Shown here: positions 45,428 to 53,580 of the stretch, one piece after another
Numbering within the stretch: position 1 is the stretch's first letter
Layout of the letters: each line of letters begins with the position of its first letter
NCBI RefSeq assembly: GCF_016772315.1
Contig: NZ_CP053482.1
Location: 3,467,501-3,531,500, forward strand
DNA: 64,000 bases
Reading direction: 5' to 3'
Source: Thiothrix subterranea
GTDB taxonomy: Bacteria; Pseudomonadota; Gammaproteobacteria; Thiotrichales; Thiotrichaceae
The notes under the pieces: generated by a model
Told to the model about the DNA's origin: nothing
What the model saw: the letters and a program-made list of their open reading frames with translations, nothing else
Databases searched by the model: none
Translations under genes and position numbers: made by a program

Positions 45428-45853
45428 TTAGTGATATTCCCAAGGATTGAATAGCTCTGCGGTGCTTTGTTCCATGTCTGAGGTGTTTCTTGTGGCTACA
45501 GTACAATTGTAAGTTAATCCTGAAACAGCTATAAGCCCATCTAGGGTTGGCATTGTTTTTCCAGCTAGTTCCGCTAAACCTTGAATAGAACCCCAGTTAG
45601 TCACAACTTTTAAGTCAATGGGGATAATTCGATTTTCAAAGCGTTTTTTTAGGTCTTCTTCAACCCATATCTTTAATTTCTGCTTTCTATTTTGATCGGG
45701 ATCTTTTTGAATGCCTTTGTGTATTTCACCAAACGTTAATATGCTCAAAAATAAATTAGCTTCATCTTGAGCTTGCAACCATGAAATAACATTTTTATTT
45801 GGTTCTCTTTTTATGACCTCAGAGATAACACAGGTATCTAGTAGGTATTTCAT
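45428..45853 (-). CDS. vapC: VapC-family PIN-domain toxin
   Basis: This 141-residue PIN domain has the acidic metal-binding residues expected of a VapC/FitB endoribonuclease: Asp in YLLDTCVISEV, Glu in LTFGEIHKGI, Asp in MPTLDGLIAVSGL and a C-terminal VATRNTSDME. Such toxins cleave tRNA or rRNA when freed from their antitoxin. The start overlaps the antitoxin stop by 4 bp. It is more AT-rich than the chromosomal genes to its left and lies directly before the distal end of the integron, so horizontal origin is likely. Confidence 0.9.
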   Translation of the reverse strand: MKYLLDTCVISEVIKREPNKNVISWLQAQDEANLFLSILTFGEIHKGIQKDPDQNRKQKLKIWVEEDLKKRFENRIIPIDLKVVTNWGSIQGLAELAGKTMPTLDGLIAVSGLTYNCTVATRNTSDMEQSTAELFNPWEYH

Positions 45854-46104
45854 AGTTCAATATCTCTTGGCATATCTTTATTTCTTGAGAAATCAAGCCC
45901 ACTTTCTGCCAGAGGCGAGTTTCTGAAGAATGATACCAAATCATCTTTTGGCTTAATAAATTTTATATAATCTTCAAATGAAATGATAACGACAGCATTG
46001 CTCCCATGTTTAGTGACAAACTGAGGTTTGTGGTGTATTGCACTATCGACTAATTGGCTGAATTTGCTTTTTGCATCTTGGAGTTGCCATATGTTCTGTT
46101 CCAT
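45850..46104 (-). CDS. vapB: Phd/YefM-type antitoxin
   Basis: This is an 84-residue protein. The N-terminal part (WQLQDAKSKFSQLVDSAIHH, then QFVTKHGSNAVVIISFEDY) is the Phd/YefM DNA-binding and dimerisation domain. The C-terminal 30 residues (FFRNSPLAESGLDFSRNKD) would wrap the PIN toxin. It is upstream of and overlapping vapC, the usual order. Autorepression of the promoter upstream of 46104 is expected from the family. No clear operator is visible. Confidence 0.88.
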   Translation of the reverse strand: MEQNIWQLQDAKSKFSQLVDSAIHHKPQFVTKHGSNAVVIISFEDYIKFIKPKDDLVSFFRNSPLAESGLDFSRNKDMPRDIEL

Positions 46105-46185
46105 AGCTTCAATCTCAAATTAAACTGGACAGACTAGACGGTATTTTCTTTTCTGGATTTTGTCAAGTGAGTGAGGAATCTATGT

Positions 46186-46275
46186 GCAGAACGTCAATAT
46201 GACGGGCGCGGCGGGGAGTAAACTGGACGGAATCGCGGGCTGTCACCGCGTCCGTCGTCGATATTATTGTTAGAC
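46186..46275 (-). repeat. attC site 1 (distal end of array)
   Basis: 90 bp. On the - strand R'' is GTCTAAC (46275-46269) and the outer core is GTTCTGC, which departs from the GTTRRRY rule. No further attC follows to the left, so this is the array end. Confidence 0.93.
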
Positions 46276-46282
46276 TTTTTTA

Positions 46283-46852
46283 TTATTCTTTATCTGAACT
46301 ATCTATCTTGCTCAACTTTTCTAATGAGATTAAGGATAAATCTAACGCATCTACTTCGGCAGTTTTTGCAAGTTCTTTTCTATATGACTCCATAGAATGA
46401 GGCTCCACTTTTTTAATAAAGAAGGGAAACCACATATATGGCAACCATCTATCATTTAATTTGTATTTGTCTGTTTTTCCATTTGTATTGAATGAATATG
46501 GGTGATCAGTGTATCCCATTTTCTTAAGTGGAACGAAAGGAACCATATCCCCAAGACGCCTTATCTGTATAGCTGGAGGATAAGGCGATGAAATGTAGGA
46601 AGAAATATCAGAATATCTTGGAGAGCCATAAATGTATGTGGAAACTTTACATTGATCAGAAGATAGCTCATTTATTGTAGTTCTTAATAACTTCTCAGAA
46701 ATGGCTGCGACCGCACCACCTAGTGAATGCCCGCATAAGAAAATATGCTCAATATCAGATAGTCCTTTTTTAGTCATTTCATTTTTTATTAAAAGACTGA
46801 TTCTGTACGATTCTTCTGTAAAACCGCAATGAAACTCTCCATAAGCGGTAGG
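46283..46852 (-). pseudogene. Class 3 lipase cassette gene, C-terminal half (IS-disrupted)
   Basis: This fragment carries the nucleophile elbow of alpha/beta-hydrolase lipases, IFLCGHSLGGAVAA, the region YIYGSPRYSD and a likely catalytic Asp/His part (RRLGDMVPFVP, TDHPYSF). It begins PTAYGEFHCGFTEESY, the segment that precedes the nucleophile in lipase_3 proteins. The other half lies beyond the IS at 48518-49025. As it stands it could be expressed only from within the IS end, so the enzyme is probably inactive. It is the distal part of cassette 6. Confidence 0.88.
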
Positions 46853-46883
46853 TGTCAAGCTACTTGTCACTTCTGATTAAAAA

Positions 46884-47954
46884 TCAGGCTGTCTTTTTCA
46901 TCTGTATCTCATCGTTTGCCTGCCCCTGCGAGGGGTTGAGCCAAACTTCATTGTCATGTGACCAATCGCGGGTATCGCCACTCCAGCGTTCCGGTTTGTT
47001 AGCCTTGGCTTGTGCATAAACGGCGGTGCGTTGCTGTAGCAGCACGATGTCTTCACCGGTATGGCGTTGCATGGGCGTGACGTATTGCAAGGCACTGTGG
47101 CGATGTTCATGGTTGTACCATTGCACAAAACCGTGCACCCATTGCCGCAAAGTGTCAATGTCAGCAAATGGCTTAGCGGGATAATCAGGTCGATATTTGA
47201 AGGTTTTAAATAAAGCTTCCGAATAGGGGTTGTCATTACTAACCGACGGGCGGCTAAAGGATGGTGCAACCCCCAGCTTTTGCAAGGTTGCCAGCATCAC
47301 CGCGCCTTTCATGGGTGAACCGTTGTCAGAATGCAAGGTGACTTGATCTTCTTGTACCTGCTCGGCGAGGCAGGCTTTACGCACCAAGGTGGCGGCATGG
47401 TCAGCCGATTCGGTTTCATGCACTTCCCAACCAACAATCTTGCGGCTGTACACGTCCATGATCAGGTACAGGTAGTAAAACACCCCACGCAGCGCACTGG
47501 CGCAATAAGTGATGTCCCAACTCCATACTTGGTTGGCAGCGGTGGCACAAAAGCCTTCAGGTTTGGCAGGACGGGCAACCGGTGCTGCGGTGCGTCCCCG
47601 ATGGTGCATCAGGTCGGCTTCACGCAGGATGCGGTAAATGGTCGATTCAGAAGCGATGTATTCGCCACGGTCAGCCAAGGCAGGGACGATTTGTTTGGGC
47701 GAAAGGCTGCTAAAGGCTTCGCTGTTGGCAATGTCCCGCACCTGTTGGCGGTCTGCCTCACTGAGCTTGTTAGCCGGTAGGTGGGTACGCACTGTCCGCC
47801 GGTCTACCAGACTGGCATCGGCTTTATTCCAGCGTTGTAAGGTACGCTTGCTTAAGCCAAGGATTTCAGTGGCTTTATGTCGCCGCGCTCCGGCTTCCAC
47901 GGCTTCAGCGAGAAGTTGAAGTGCCATCTGGCGGTCAGCAGGGGAGATTAACAT
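46884..47954 (-). CDS. IS3-family transposase OrfB (DDE domain)
   Basis: This 356-residue transposase has an HTH region (ATEILGLSKRTLQRW), a HTH_21-type segment (LADRGEYIASESTIYRILRE) and the integrase core. The D, D and E catalytic residues are in VWSWDITY, LHSDNGSP and NPYSEALFKTFKY. It is normally made as an OrfAB fusion through -1 frameshifting. The start shown, ATG 47954, overlaps orfA by 7 bp and would give the separate OrfB. Confidence 0.95.
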   Translation of the reverse strand: MLISPADRQMALQLLAEAVEAGARRHKATEILGLSKRTLQRWNKADASLVDRRTVRTHLPANKLSEADRQQVRDIANSEAFSSLSPKQIVPALADRGEYIASESTIYRILREADLMHHRGRTAAPVARPAKPEGFCATAANQVWSWDITYCASALRGVFYYLYLIMDVYSRKIVGWEVHETESADHAATLVRKACLAEQVQEDQVTLHSDNGSPMKGAVMLATLQKLGVAPSFSRPSVSNDNPYSEALFKTFKYRPDYPAKPFADIDTLRQWVHGFVQWYNHEHRHSALQYVTPMQRHTGEDIVLLQQRTAVYAQAKANKPERWSGDTRDWSHDNEVWLNPSQGQANDEIQMKKTA

Positions 47955-48445
47955 TCCCCGCTGTCCCCCCAGATGGCACGGGACTTTTTTGAGAGCACCA
48001 ACAGGGCAGCAGTTTCAGCCAAGGCAGCGTTCTTTCGGGTCAATTCGGCTTCCAGTTGCTGGATGCGGCTACGGTCTTCTTTACTTTGTTGCAACCGTTG
48101 TTTGTCGAGCTGTTCCTGCTGCTGGTAGCCACTCAGGGCGGCGGCTTCCCATGCTTTGATTTGTTCGGGGTAAAGCCCTTTTTTACGGCAATATTCCCCC
48201 AATTCAGCGATGTTCAGACTGCGGGTTTCAAACACGATGGCGAGCTTGTCAGCGGCTGCCCAATGGTCGGAATGCTTGGCAGTAGCGGGGACGGCTTGAC
48301 CACTGGCTTGGGTTTGTTTGCGCCAGTTGTACAACGTCGCGCTGGGAATACCCGTTTCGCTGCTCAGTGTGGCTACCGATACAGGGTTGGGCGGCATCAG
48401 GCGTTTGATGATCGCGGCTTTACTGTCTGCTGTGTAATGTTTCAT
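47948..48445 (-). CDS. IS3-family OrfA
   Basis: This is a 165-residue DNA-binding partner with an HTH (VATLSSETGIPSATLYNWRK) and a C-terminal Gln/Leu-rich coiled coil (QQEQLDKQRLQQSKEDRSR) resembling the leucine-zipper dimerisation part of IS3 OrfA. AAAGGA lies 7 nt before ATG 48445. Near its 3' end sits the slippery heptamer used for frameshifting into orfB. Confidence 0.93.
   Translation of the reverse strand: MKHYTADSKAAIIKRLMPPNPVSVATLSSETGIPSATLYNWRKQTQASGQAVPATAKHSDHWAAADKLAIVFETRSLNIAELGEYCRKKGLYPEQIKAWEAAALSGYQQQEQLDKQRLQQSKEDRSRIQQLEAELTRKNAALAETAALLVLSKKSRAIWGDSGEC
47984..47990 (-). promoter_or_regulatory. A6G slippery site for -1 frameshift in the IS
   Basis: On the - strand A-AAA-AAG is in phase with orfA (Ser-Lys-Lys). 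A -1 shift enters VPCHLGGQRGMLISPADRQ and so joins the orfB frame, giving the OrfAB transposase typical of IS3 elements. Confidence 0.85.
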
Positions 48446-48517
48446 GTCCTTGTCCTTTAGGTCGCCCTTCTCATTCTAAATGAGATGAAAAGAGGGCGCG
48501 ACAAGTAGGCTGACACA

Positions 48518-49025
48518 TAGGGTAAGTCTCTACTGACAAAGAAACATCATGACCTAAAAACCATAAATAATCAATTTTTTTTGAAAAAGTCAATTTCTTT
48601 AAATTTGATTGAAAATTTATTCTCCAGTCAAATAAAAATCTAGTTCCTCTAAATGTTATAAACAAAAATCTATTGATCTTGACCCCAATTACAAGAATAT
48701 TAACATCAACAATTAAAAATAAAATCTGAATATCTAGCGACCTCATATATTCTTGGATATTTGTATCAATACCTTTTGTGAATATTCGAGAATATTCTGT
48801 TGATGGAACTCTCTTTGCTTTTCTTCTCTTAAGGAAAGAAAAGCTAAACAAACTACCTCTTTTTTGATTATCTAACTCAAAATCGGGGATTTGATAATAT
48901 GCTAACTCGGCAAATAATGCACAAATATAACGAATTGTAGGCGTATCATATTGTTTGCTATCCCATTCTTTTTTGTATTTTTTAAGAAGTTGATGTATTT
49001 CATCAAAGGCATATTGATAAGTCAT
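48518..49025 (-). pseudogene. Class 3 lipase cassette gene, N-terminal half (IS-disrupted)
   Basis: This part of the cassette 6 gene starts at ATG 49025 (MTYQYAFDEIHQLLKKYKKE). It includes IRYICALFAELAYYQIPDFE, a hydrophobic stretch (IQILFLIVDVNILVIGVKI) and the lipase_3 segment FLFITFRGTRFLFDWRINF. The IS interrupts it after ETYP. Joining it to 46283-46852 with one TAGG copy gives a continuous 357-residue frame (ETYPTAYGEFHCGF). Without the IS it would be a lipase or esterase of unknown substrate with no signal peptide. Confidence 0.88.
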
Positions 49026-49045
49026 AGTGTGATTGCTTTATGTAA

Positions 49046-49136
49046 GTCTAACGTCCAGCATGACGGGCGCGGCGGGGAGTAATCAAATCAGAGTCGCGGG
49101 CTGTCACCGCGTCCGTCGTCGAATAACTTGTTGGCG
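49046..49136 (-). repeat. attC site 2
   Basis: 91 bp. On the - strand it runs from CGCCAAC to GTTAGAC. It forms the end of cassette 5 and the recombination boundary of cassette 6. Confidence 0.95.
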
Positions 49137-49268
49137 TATTATCAGCGGATAAATAGTTGCGATTTAATAACTATTTTTCGACTTATGTGTAAAACTATGG
49201 GTTAGGAAGGGTTTCTTCTAAATATAGGGAAAACCGAAAACTCATTTGGGACGGATATAACTATAAAG

Positions 49269-49478
49269 CTAGAATCCTCCAAAATCACCTCCTCCAAAAT
49301 CACCGCCATCATTATCACCATTATCGTCATCGTCATTCGATGGATTCCTAAATGGCGGTCTTTTGACTGATTTTTTAGGTGACGGAGGTGGTGGAGGTGG
49401 TGGAGGTGATGAAGAATTATTTTTTTCCAGCCATGTTCTATAGGCTACAAATGCTACGAACATTGAAATAGGATCCAT
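49269..49478 (-). CDS. Cassette 5: small Pro- and Asp/Gly-rich protein
   Basis: This gene encodes 69 residues. A short hydrophobic start (MDPISMFVAFVAYRTWLEK) is followed by a polyproline run, a basic stretch (SPKKSVKRPPF), an Asp/Asn cluster and a Gly/Phe tail (GGDFGGGDFGGF). The N-terminus could be a single membrane anchor. AAGGAG is placed 7 nt before the ATG, so it is probably translated. I do not recognise a family. It follows the Cys-rich cassette gene by 14 bp, and the two share an acidic Asp-run plus Phe ending. Confidence 0.6.
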   Translation of the reverse strand: MDPISMFVAFVAYRTWLEKNNSSSPPPPPPPPSPKKSVKRPPFRNPSNDDDDNGDNDGGDFGGGDFGGF

Positions 49479-49492
49479 AGCTACGCTCCTTA

Positions 49493-49699
49493 TTAAAAGT
49501 CAAAATCATCGTCATCGTCATCTCTATCTGATGGAATACCATTTCTCCAGCCTTCATGCATACGATATTCGTGATGGCAAGTTTGACATATATCACCACT
49601 ACCTATGAACTCTAGACAATAGCAGCCACTTACCCAACAATTACCGTTTAAAGCCAGCTTGGGAATGTTTTCATTTAGGGGATCTTGATAATTACACAT
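49493..49699 (-). CDS. Cassette 5: small Cys-rich, probably zinc-binding protein
   Basis: This gene encodes 68 residues from ATG 49699 (MCNYQDPLNENIPKL), chosen because GGAG lies 7 nt upstream; the frame is open 14 codons further. Cysteines and histidines are arranged as CWVSGCYC then CQTCHHEYRMHEGW, consistent with a zinc ribbon or treble-clef-like knuckle. The tail is DRDDDDDDFDF. The family is unknown. The 244 bp between it and attC3 contain no convincing gene and may hold the cassette promoter. Confidence 0.6.
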   Translation of the reverse strand: MCNYQDPLNENIPKLALNGNCWVSGCYCLEFIGSGDICQTCHHEYRMHEGWRNGIPSDRDDDDDDFDF

Positions 49700-49985
49700 A
49701 GAATAACTCCAGAAAAGTTCACATACTGTCATAGCAATCAATTAAATCATCTCCATTATAATTCGCGCAATCTAAGCTACTTAAAAGTGCGGTAGAAAAT
49801 TGCTCATTGCTAGACTTGCTTTTTTAAATCATATATGGAAATTTTTTTCAAATACCATTCGAACCAATTCACCAAGAAACAGGAAGTTGAAATAGATATA
49901 AGGAGAAATAAGCTGTGCTGCGATATCTTCATATTTCCATAAGTTATTTACTCTATGGCAGAAAGTTAAGAATGAGACATCGCTC

Positions 49986-50076
49986 CGCCAACGTCTGAAT
50001 TGACGGGCGCGGCGGTGAGTAGGCTGGGCGAAGTCTCGGGCTGTCACCGCGTCCGTCGTCGAATAACTTGTTGGCT
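49986..50076 (-). repeat. attC site 3
   Basis: 91 bp. On the - strand it runs from AGCCAAC to GTTGGCG. It ends cassette 4, the toxin cassette. Confidence 0.95.
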
Positions 50077-50117
50077 CATTAATTAATGGGAATAAACTCT
50101 GGTGTAATTTGGATATT

Positions 50118-50660
50118 TTAATCGGAATCAGGTTGCATAATCGGGAAAAATATTCCATTTTTATCCATTCCCAAGGGATGAGCGACACGCTGCCGCCATT
50201 CGATACTATCAAGCTCTGGTAATATCGGTAATTCTAATGCCTGTACAAAGTGTTCATGAGCCTGATGGACAAAAAGTTCTTCAATATAGGCAGATTGGGA
50301 GCTTTGAAAAAATGGTAACAATATTTCTGGTACTTCAAGCAGTGTGATTTGAGTTTTACCAGCTTGATCTATTCGACCAATTACCTTAAAGTGAGTATTT
50401 GGTTTCCAGATACACAAACCCCATTTAGAATGAGAGAGAGCTTTATCAATATAATGAGCATTAGTTGAAATAATATAAAAGCGTTGATTTCCAAGTAAAC
50501 CACCTAACTTGTACGTTGCATCACAAAATGTAGGTTCTCGCAAGAATATACCAGATTGATATTTTGTAGAAATTATAGTATCGAGAGTAGTATCCCTGAA
50601 AAATACTTGAGGTTGTCCATACTCGTGTACTAGAGTTTTATGCAATATGTTTTTATCCAT
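50118..50660 (-). CDS. Cassette 4: unknown protein, candidate immunity or accessory gene
   Basis: This gene encodes 180 residues from ATG 50660 (MDKNILHKTLVHEYGQPQ), which overlaps the stop of the preceding gene. ATG 50672 is an alternative start. It is a mixed alpha/beta protein without signal peptide or TM segments; notable segments are STKYQSGIFLREPTFCDA, SHSKWGLCIWKPNTHFKVIG and IEWRQRVAHPLGMDKNG. I do not recognise the family. As the last gene of a toxin cassette it may be a second immunity protein, an inference from position only. Confidence 0.65.
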   Translation of the reverse strand: MDKNILHKTLVHEYGQPQVFFRDTTLDTIISTKYQSGIFLREPTFCDATYKLGGLLGNQRFYIISTNAHYIDKALSHSKWGLCIWKPNTHFKVIGRIDQAGKTQITLLEVPEILLPFFQSSQSAYIEELFVHQAHEHFVQALELPILPELDSIEWRQRVAHPLGMDKNGIFFPIMQPDSD

Positions 50661-51009
50661 TTGATTTCTCATATTTCTTTTGGTAGGACTCCAGAAGATC
50701 AACTCTATTTAAATTTAAAAATGATTTTTCAATGAAGTCATCTGGATATAAATAAGATTCAGTCACTACATTATACATAACATCAAGAATTATATTGTCA
50801 ATATTAGATTCATTGTCAGCCATTAGTGCATAAATATTTTTTGTTAAGTAAAAGTCATTACTAGATATGCCTGCTATGGAGCAAGCATCAATCCAATTTC
50901 TTTGTGCTGCATGAATATACCAAACCCAGAATTGAATTTTTTTATCTTCGGAAATTGAAGAATAACCCCCATCACTTATTATGCTGTTTAAATTTGATAA
51001 TAAAACCAT
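50653..51009 (-). CDS. Cassette 4: candidate immunity protein next to the toxin
   Basis: This gene encodes 118 residues, starting 10 nt after the toxin stop with AAAGGA 6 nt before its ATG. It is acidic and probably all-helical (MVLLSNLNSIISDGGYS, WVWYIHAAQRNWIDACSIAG, DDFIEKSFLNLNRVDLLES), with no signal peptide. Small acidic proteins directly downstream of a polymorphic toxin are usually its cognate immunity protein. No family is recognised and there is no direct proof of function. Confidence 0.7.
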   Translation of the reverse strand: MVLLSNLNSIISDGGYSSISEDKKIQFWVWYIHAAQRNWIDACSIAGISSNDFYLTKNIYALMADNESNIDNIILDVMYNVVTESYLYPDDFIEKSFLNLNRVDLLESYQKKYEKSNG

Positions 51010-51019
51010 AAATATTCCT

Positions 51020-52351
51020 TTATAAAGTATCTAAATAGAAACTATCGTTAATATTTTTTATGACTTTAACTTCAATGGGAGGAATTATAACAACTTCTTT
51101 ATTCATTGGATTTGCTCCTATTTTTGAAGCAAGCTCGGTATTTAATGTCATTTCTGATATGTCTTTGGCAGAGTGTGTTGCATTAATTATAAAAGTTCGC
51201 GATAATCCATTCTGGTAATCTGGACTAGGAGCATCAGCGGCTGATAAAAAAGCTCTTTCTGTGACTACATTGCCTGTTTTATATTTGTTATCTATGAGCG
51301 TGGTTATATCGTCAGTTAAGTTTTCGAGATGTCTATAATACTTATTTGGGCTATCAGGTAGTTTATCCAAAGCTGCCACTAATTTATTATATATATTTTC
51401 TCCTGCTTGATTGTTCAATTTTCCAGTCGTTCTTAACTCTTGATTCATTTTTTCATAAAAAAGATTTGTAGTATATGCAAAAACATAGTGTGCATCTTCT
51501 TTTGTAATTCCACGCTGGTTATTGTTTACAGCTTTGTCAAGGTAGGAATTGTAATCAATCCCATTAGTATTTTTCAATGAATCATACATTTTTTCAACTT
51601 CTTGTGTTGTTTTTCCCATATATGTGGCGACATCATTGACTAAATCCAACGGAACACCTTGATGATTAAATTTCGTATTCTGTATATGTTCTTTTTTATA
51701 AACAGAAGCCGCATCATCAAGATGGGAAACAGTTTTAGCAGCTTTGTTTGCTACACTTAGTTTATCCATTCCCTTTGAGCCTAAGAATATTCCCGCAACC
51801 TCCGCTGTACCTCGCCCAACAGCCTCCCCATATCGCCCAGCATTCCAATCTTCTTTAATAGGGTCAGCTACTGCCTGCCAAAGTACTTTAGGATTTTCTA
51901 TCACTCCTTGTAATACTTTTCCTCCTTACTCCAACCGTTCGACCCCACGTTGTCGATTGGGCATCCATTCAGGGCGTTCAATTTTATGTCCAGTTGTAGT
52001 ACTAATTATCTTATCTGCCAAATCAAGTTTTCCACCTTCAACAATGTCAATATAGGTGGCGGCAGAATTTTTACCCAACGTGTAAAGTCCTGATGCTGTT
52101 TCGCCGATGACCTCACCGACTCCTTTCACAAAACCTACACCTTGAGTAGCCACTTCACGAATAGCCTTCGTATGTTGCTCGGCAACTTTGGCGAAGTTCT
52201 GCTTCAATGTTGCGGGAGGTGTAAAACTTATGTTATCGAATTTGGCGGCTAAAGAAGAGCTACCCTTTGAAGAGGTCCTGAACTGCGTGGCTTGATGGCT
52301 AACACTATTAGTATTCCGAGATTGGCTGCTAACTGTATTCATTGTCATCAT
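51020..52351 (-). pseudogene. Cassette 4: polymorphic toxin with ADP-ribosyltransferase-like C-terminus, split by one TAA
   Basis: Two open frames (52351-51926 and 51904-51020) are in the same phase and separated only by a TAA at 51928-51926 and seven sense codons. Read through, they give one protein of about 440 residues. The Ser/Gln-rich N-terminus has no signal peptide. A middle region typical of pre-toxin segments follows (TASGLYTLGKNSAATYID, ENPKVLWQAVADPIKEDW, GRYGEAVGRGTAEVAGIFLG), then a helical linker. The C-terminus resembles ADP-ribosyltransferase toxins: VVTERAFLSAADAP at the STS position, then SAKDISEMTLNTE and NKEVVIIPPIEVKVI. It may be inactive, made as two parts (restart at GTG 51904), or read through. 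Confidence 0.72.
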
Positions 52352-52461
52352 CCTTGACTACCTAAACCCTTTGAAGTCTTCAAATGTAGTCAATTAATTC
52401 TAACAACTATGCTCATCAACCGATAAAATAGTTATTTTTACTGATAATTGGTAGATTGAAA

Positions 52462-52552
52462 AGCCAACGTCTCGTGTGACGGGCGCGGCGGGGAGTAAGT
52501 TGGGTAAAATCGCGGGCTGTCACCGCGTCCGTCGTCGACACACTCGTTAGCA
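52462..52552 (-). repeat. attC site 4
   Basis: 91 bp. On the - strand it runs from TGCTAAC to GTTGGCT. It ends cassette 3. Confidence 0.95.
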
Positions 52553-52555
52553 ATC

Positions 52556-53413
52556 TTATTCCCATTCAATTATAGAGTTTTTCATGCTGTATTTTTCTGT
52601 ATATAGGCTTATTGGTAAATTTTTTATTTCAAACTGCCAAAGTGCCTTATTTATTTTTTTAAATCCATTCTCGATATTTGGATAATTATTATATTTCACT
52701 TCGTTGTAAAATGGTTGAAATTTATTAATTAAAGCAGCTTCAATTTCATTTGTGATGTGAATCCCGGAAATAGCTTCGTCGTCAGAGTTTATTTTAAAAG
52801 TCATAATAGTTATTTCATGAGGAGTTCCTATATTATTATTGTTAACAGGTTCTTCAAGCGTAATAACCCTAGTCAATTTTCTATGGTGTGCCAACCTTTT
52901 TGTGATGTTTTGCTTTGTCGTTTGTCCAATATAATGCAATTTATGTATTAGATATGGTGTAATATTCCCAGATATTTTGTAGTGAAGAGGTGAGTTGTAA
53001 TGTAGATAAATGAAAACATTTGCGCTAATCCACATGGGTGGTTTATTTCTTAGGTGAATTTGTATCGCTTCTATTTTGTTAAAAAAATCATTGCTTGCAT
53101 CTTTCTTTTCTTTTTTGCTATAAAATTTTGACTCAACGTTTAAAACGTCCCATTCTTCAACAGGTATGTTAAAAAAGCAGTCGATTGGTATATTTTTGCC
53201 ATCTGTTATTTGACAGATAAATCTACCACGCGCTAGTTCTTTGATATTTACATTATCGAAATATATAGCTGGTCGTTGAGTTATCGCATAAATAGTACAA
53301 TCAGCAACTAAATTTTCTACTACTTCCTGTCCTAATAGCATTTCCAAGTCGTAAGCAGTTGCGATGGGATATTCTAAAGATGCAGTTAAATTTACTTGTG
53401 ATGGTTTGCTCAT
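52556..53413 (-). CDS. Cassette 3: GIY-YIG-nuclease-like protein
   Basis: This gene encodes 285 residues. The C-terminal half resembles a GIY-YIG fold: ITPYLIHKLHYIGQTTKQ (YIG followed by QT), the catalytic-Arg position in ITKRLAHHRKL, and the distal acidic helix NEIEAALINKFQPFYNEV carrying the metal-binding Glu and the Tyr-Asn. The first half (NLTASLEYPIATAYDLEMLL, YFDNVNIKELARGRFICQI) is a separate domain I do not recognise. The GIY triplet itself is not conserved, so nuclease activity is uncertain. The stop is 4 bp from the attC, the usual tight packing of cassettes. Confidence 0.65.
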   Translation of the reverse strand: MSKPSQVNLTASLEYPIATAYDLEMLLGQEVVENLVADCTIYAITQRPAIYFDNVNIKELARGRFICQITDGKNIPIDCFFNIPVEEWDVLNVESKFYSKKEKKDASNDFFNKIEAIQIHLRNKPPMWISANVFIYLHYNSPLHYKISGNITPYLIHKLHYIGQTTKQNITKRLAHHRKLTRVITLEEPVNNNNIGTPHEITIMTFKINSDDEAISGIHITNEIEAALINKFQPFYNEVKYNNYPNIENGFKKINKALWQFEIKNLPISLYTEKYSMKNSIIEWE

Positions 53414-53489
53414 ATAATGATGAATTTATCGTATAATGGATTAATTATATTTTGTTTTAAAACACTAACTTTGGTGATTCACTATGACC

Positions 53490-53580
53490 TGCTAACGTCA
53501 AATCTGACGGGCGCGGCGGGGAGTAATTAAATCAGAGTCGCGGGCTGTCACCGCGTCCGTCGTCGAGAATCTCGTTATGC
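53490..53580 (-). repeat. attC site 5
   Basis: 91 bp. On the - strand it runs from GCATAAC to GTTAGCA. The TAA of the preceding cassette gene lies inside the R'' core GCATAAC. Confidence 0.95.

Larger units (their letters stand above)
46853..48517 (-). mobile_element. IS3-family insertion sequence (1665 bp)
   Basis: Terminal inverted repeats are imperfect: TGTCAAGCTACTTGTC at 46853 and, on the other strand, TGTGTCAGCCTACTTGTC from 48517 (a 2-nt offset at the tip). A 4-bp direct repeat TAGG flanks it (46849-46852 and 48518-48521). It contains overlapping orfA and orfB. It disrupts the lipase gene of cassette 6. Confidence 0.95.

Noticed and set aside
45421-45428. An attC site between vapC and the methyltransferase gene
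   Set aside because: Only 6 bp separate the two genes and no R' or R'' core with hairpin arms can be found there.
49829-50212. 127-codon open frame on the - strand
   Set aside because: It reads straight across attC3 and part of two cassettes, has no ribosome binding site and no recognisable domain.
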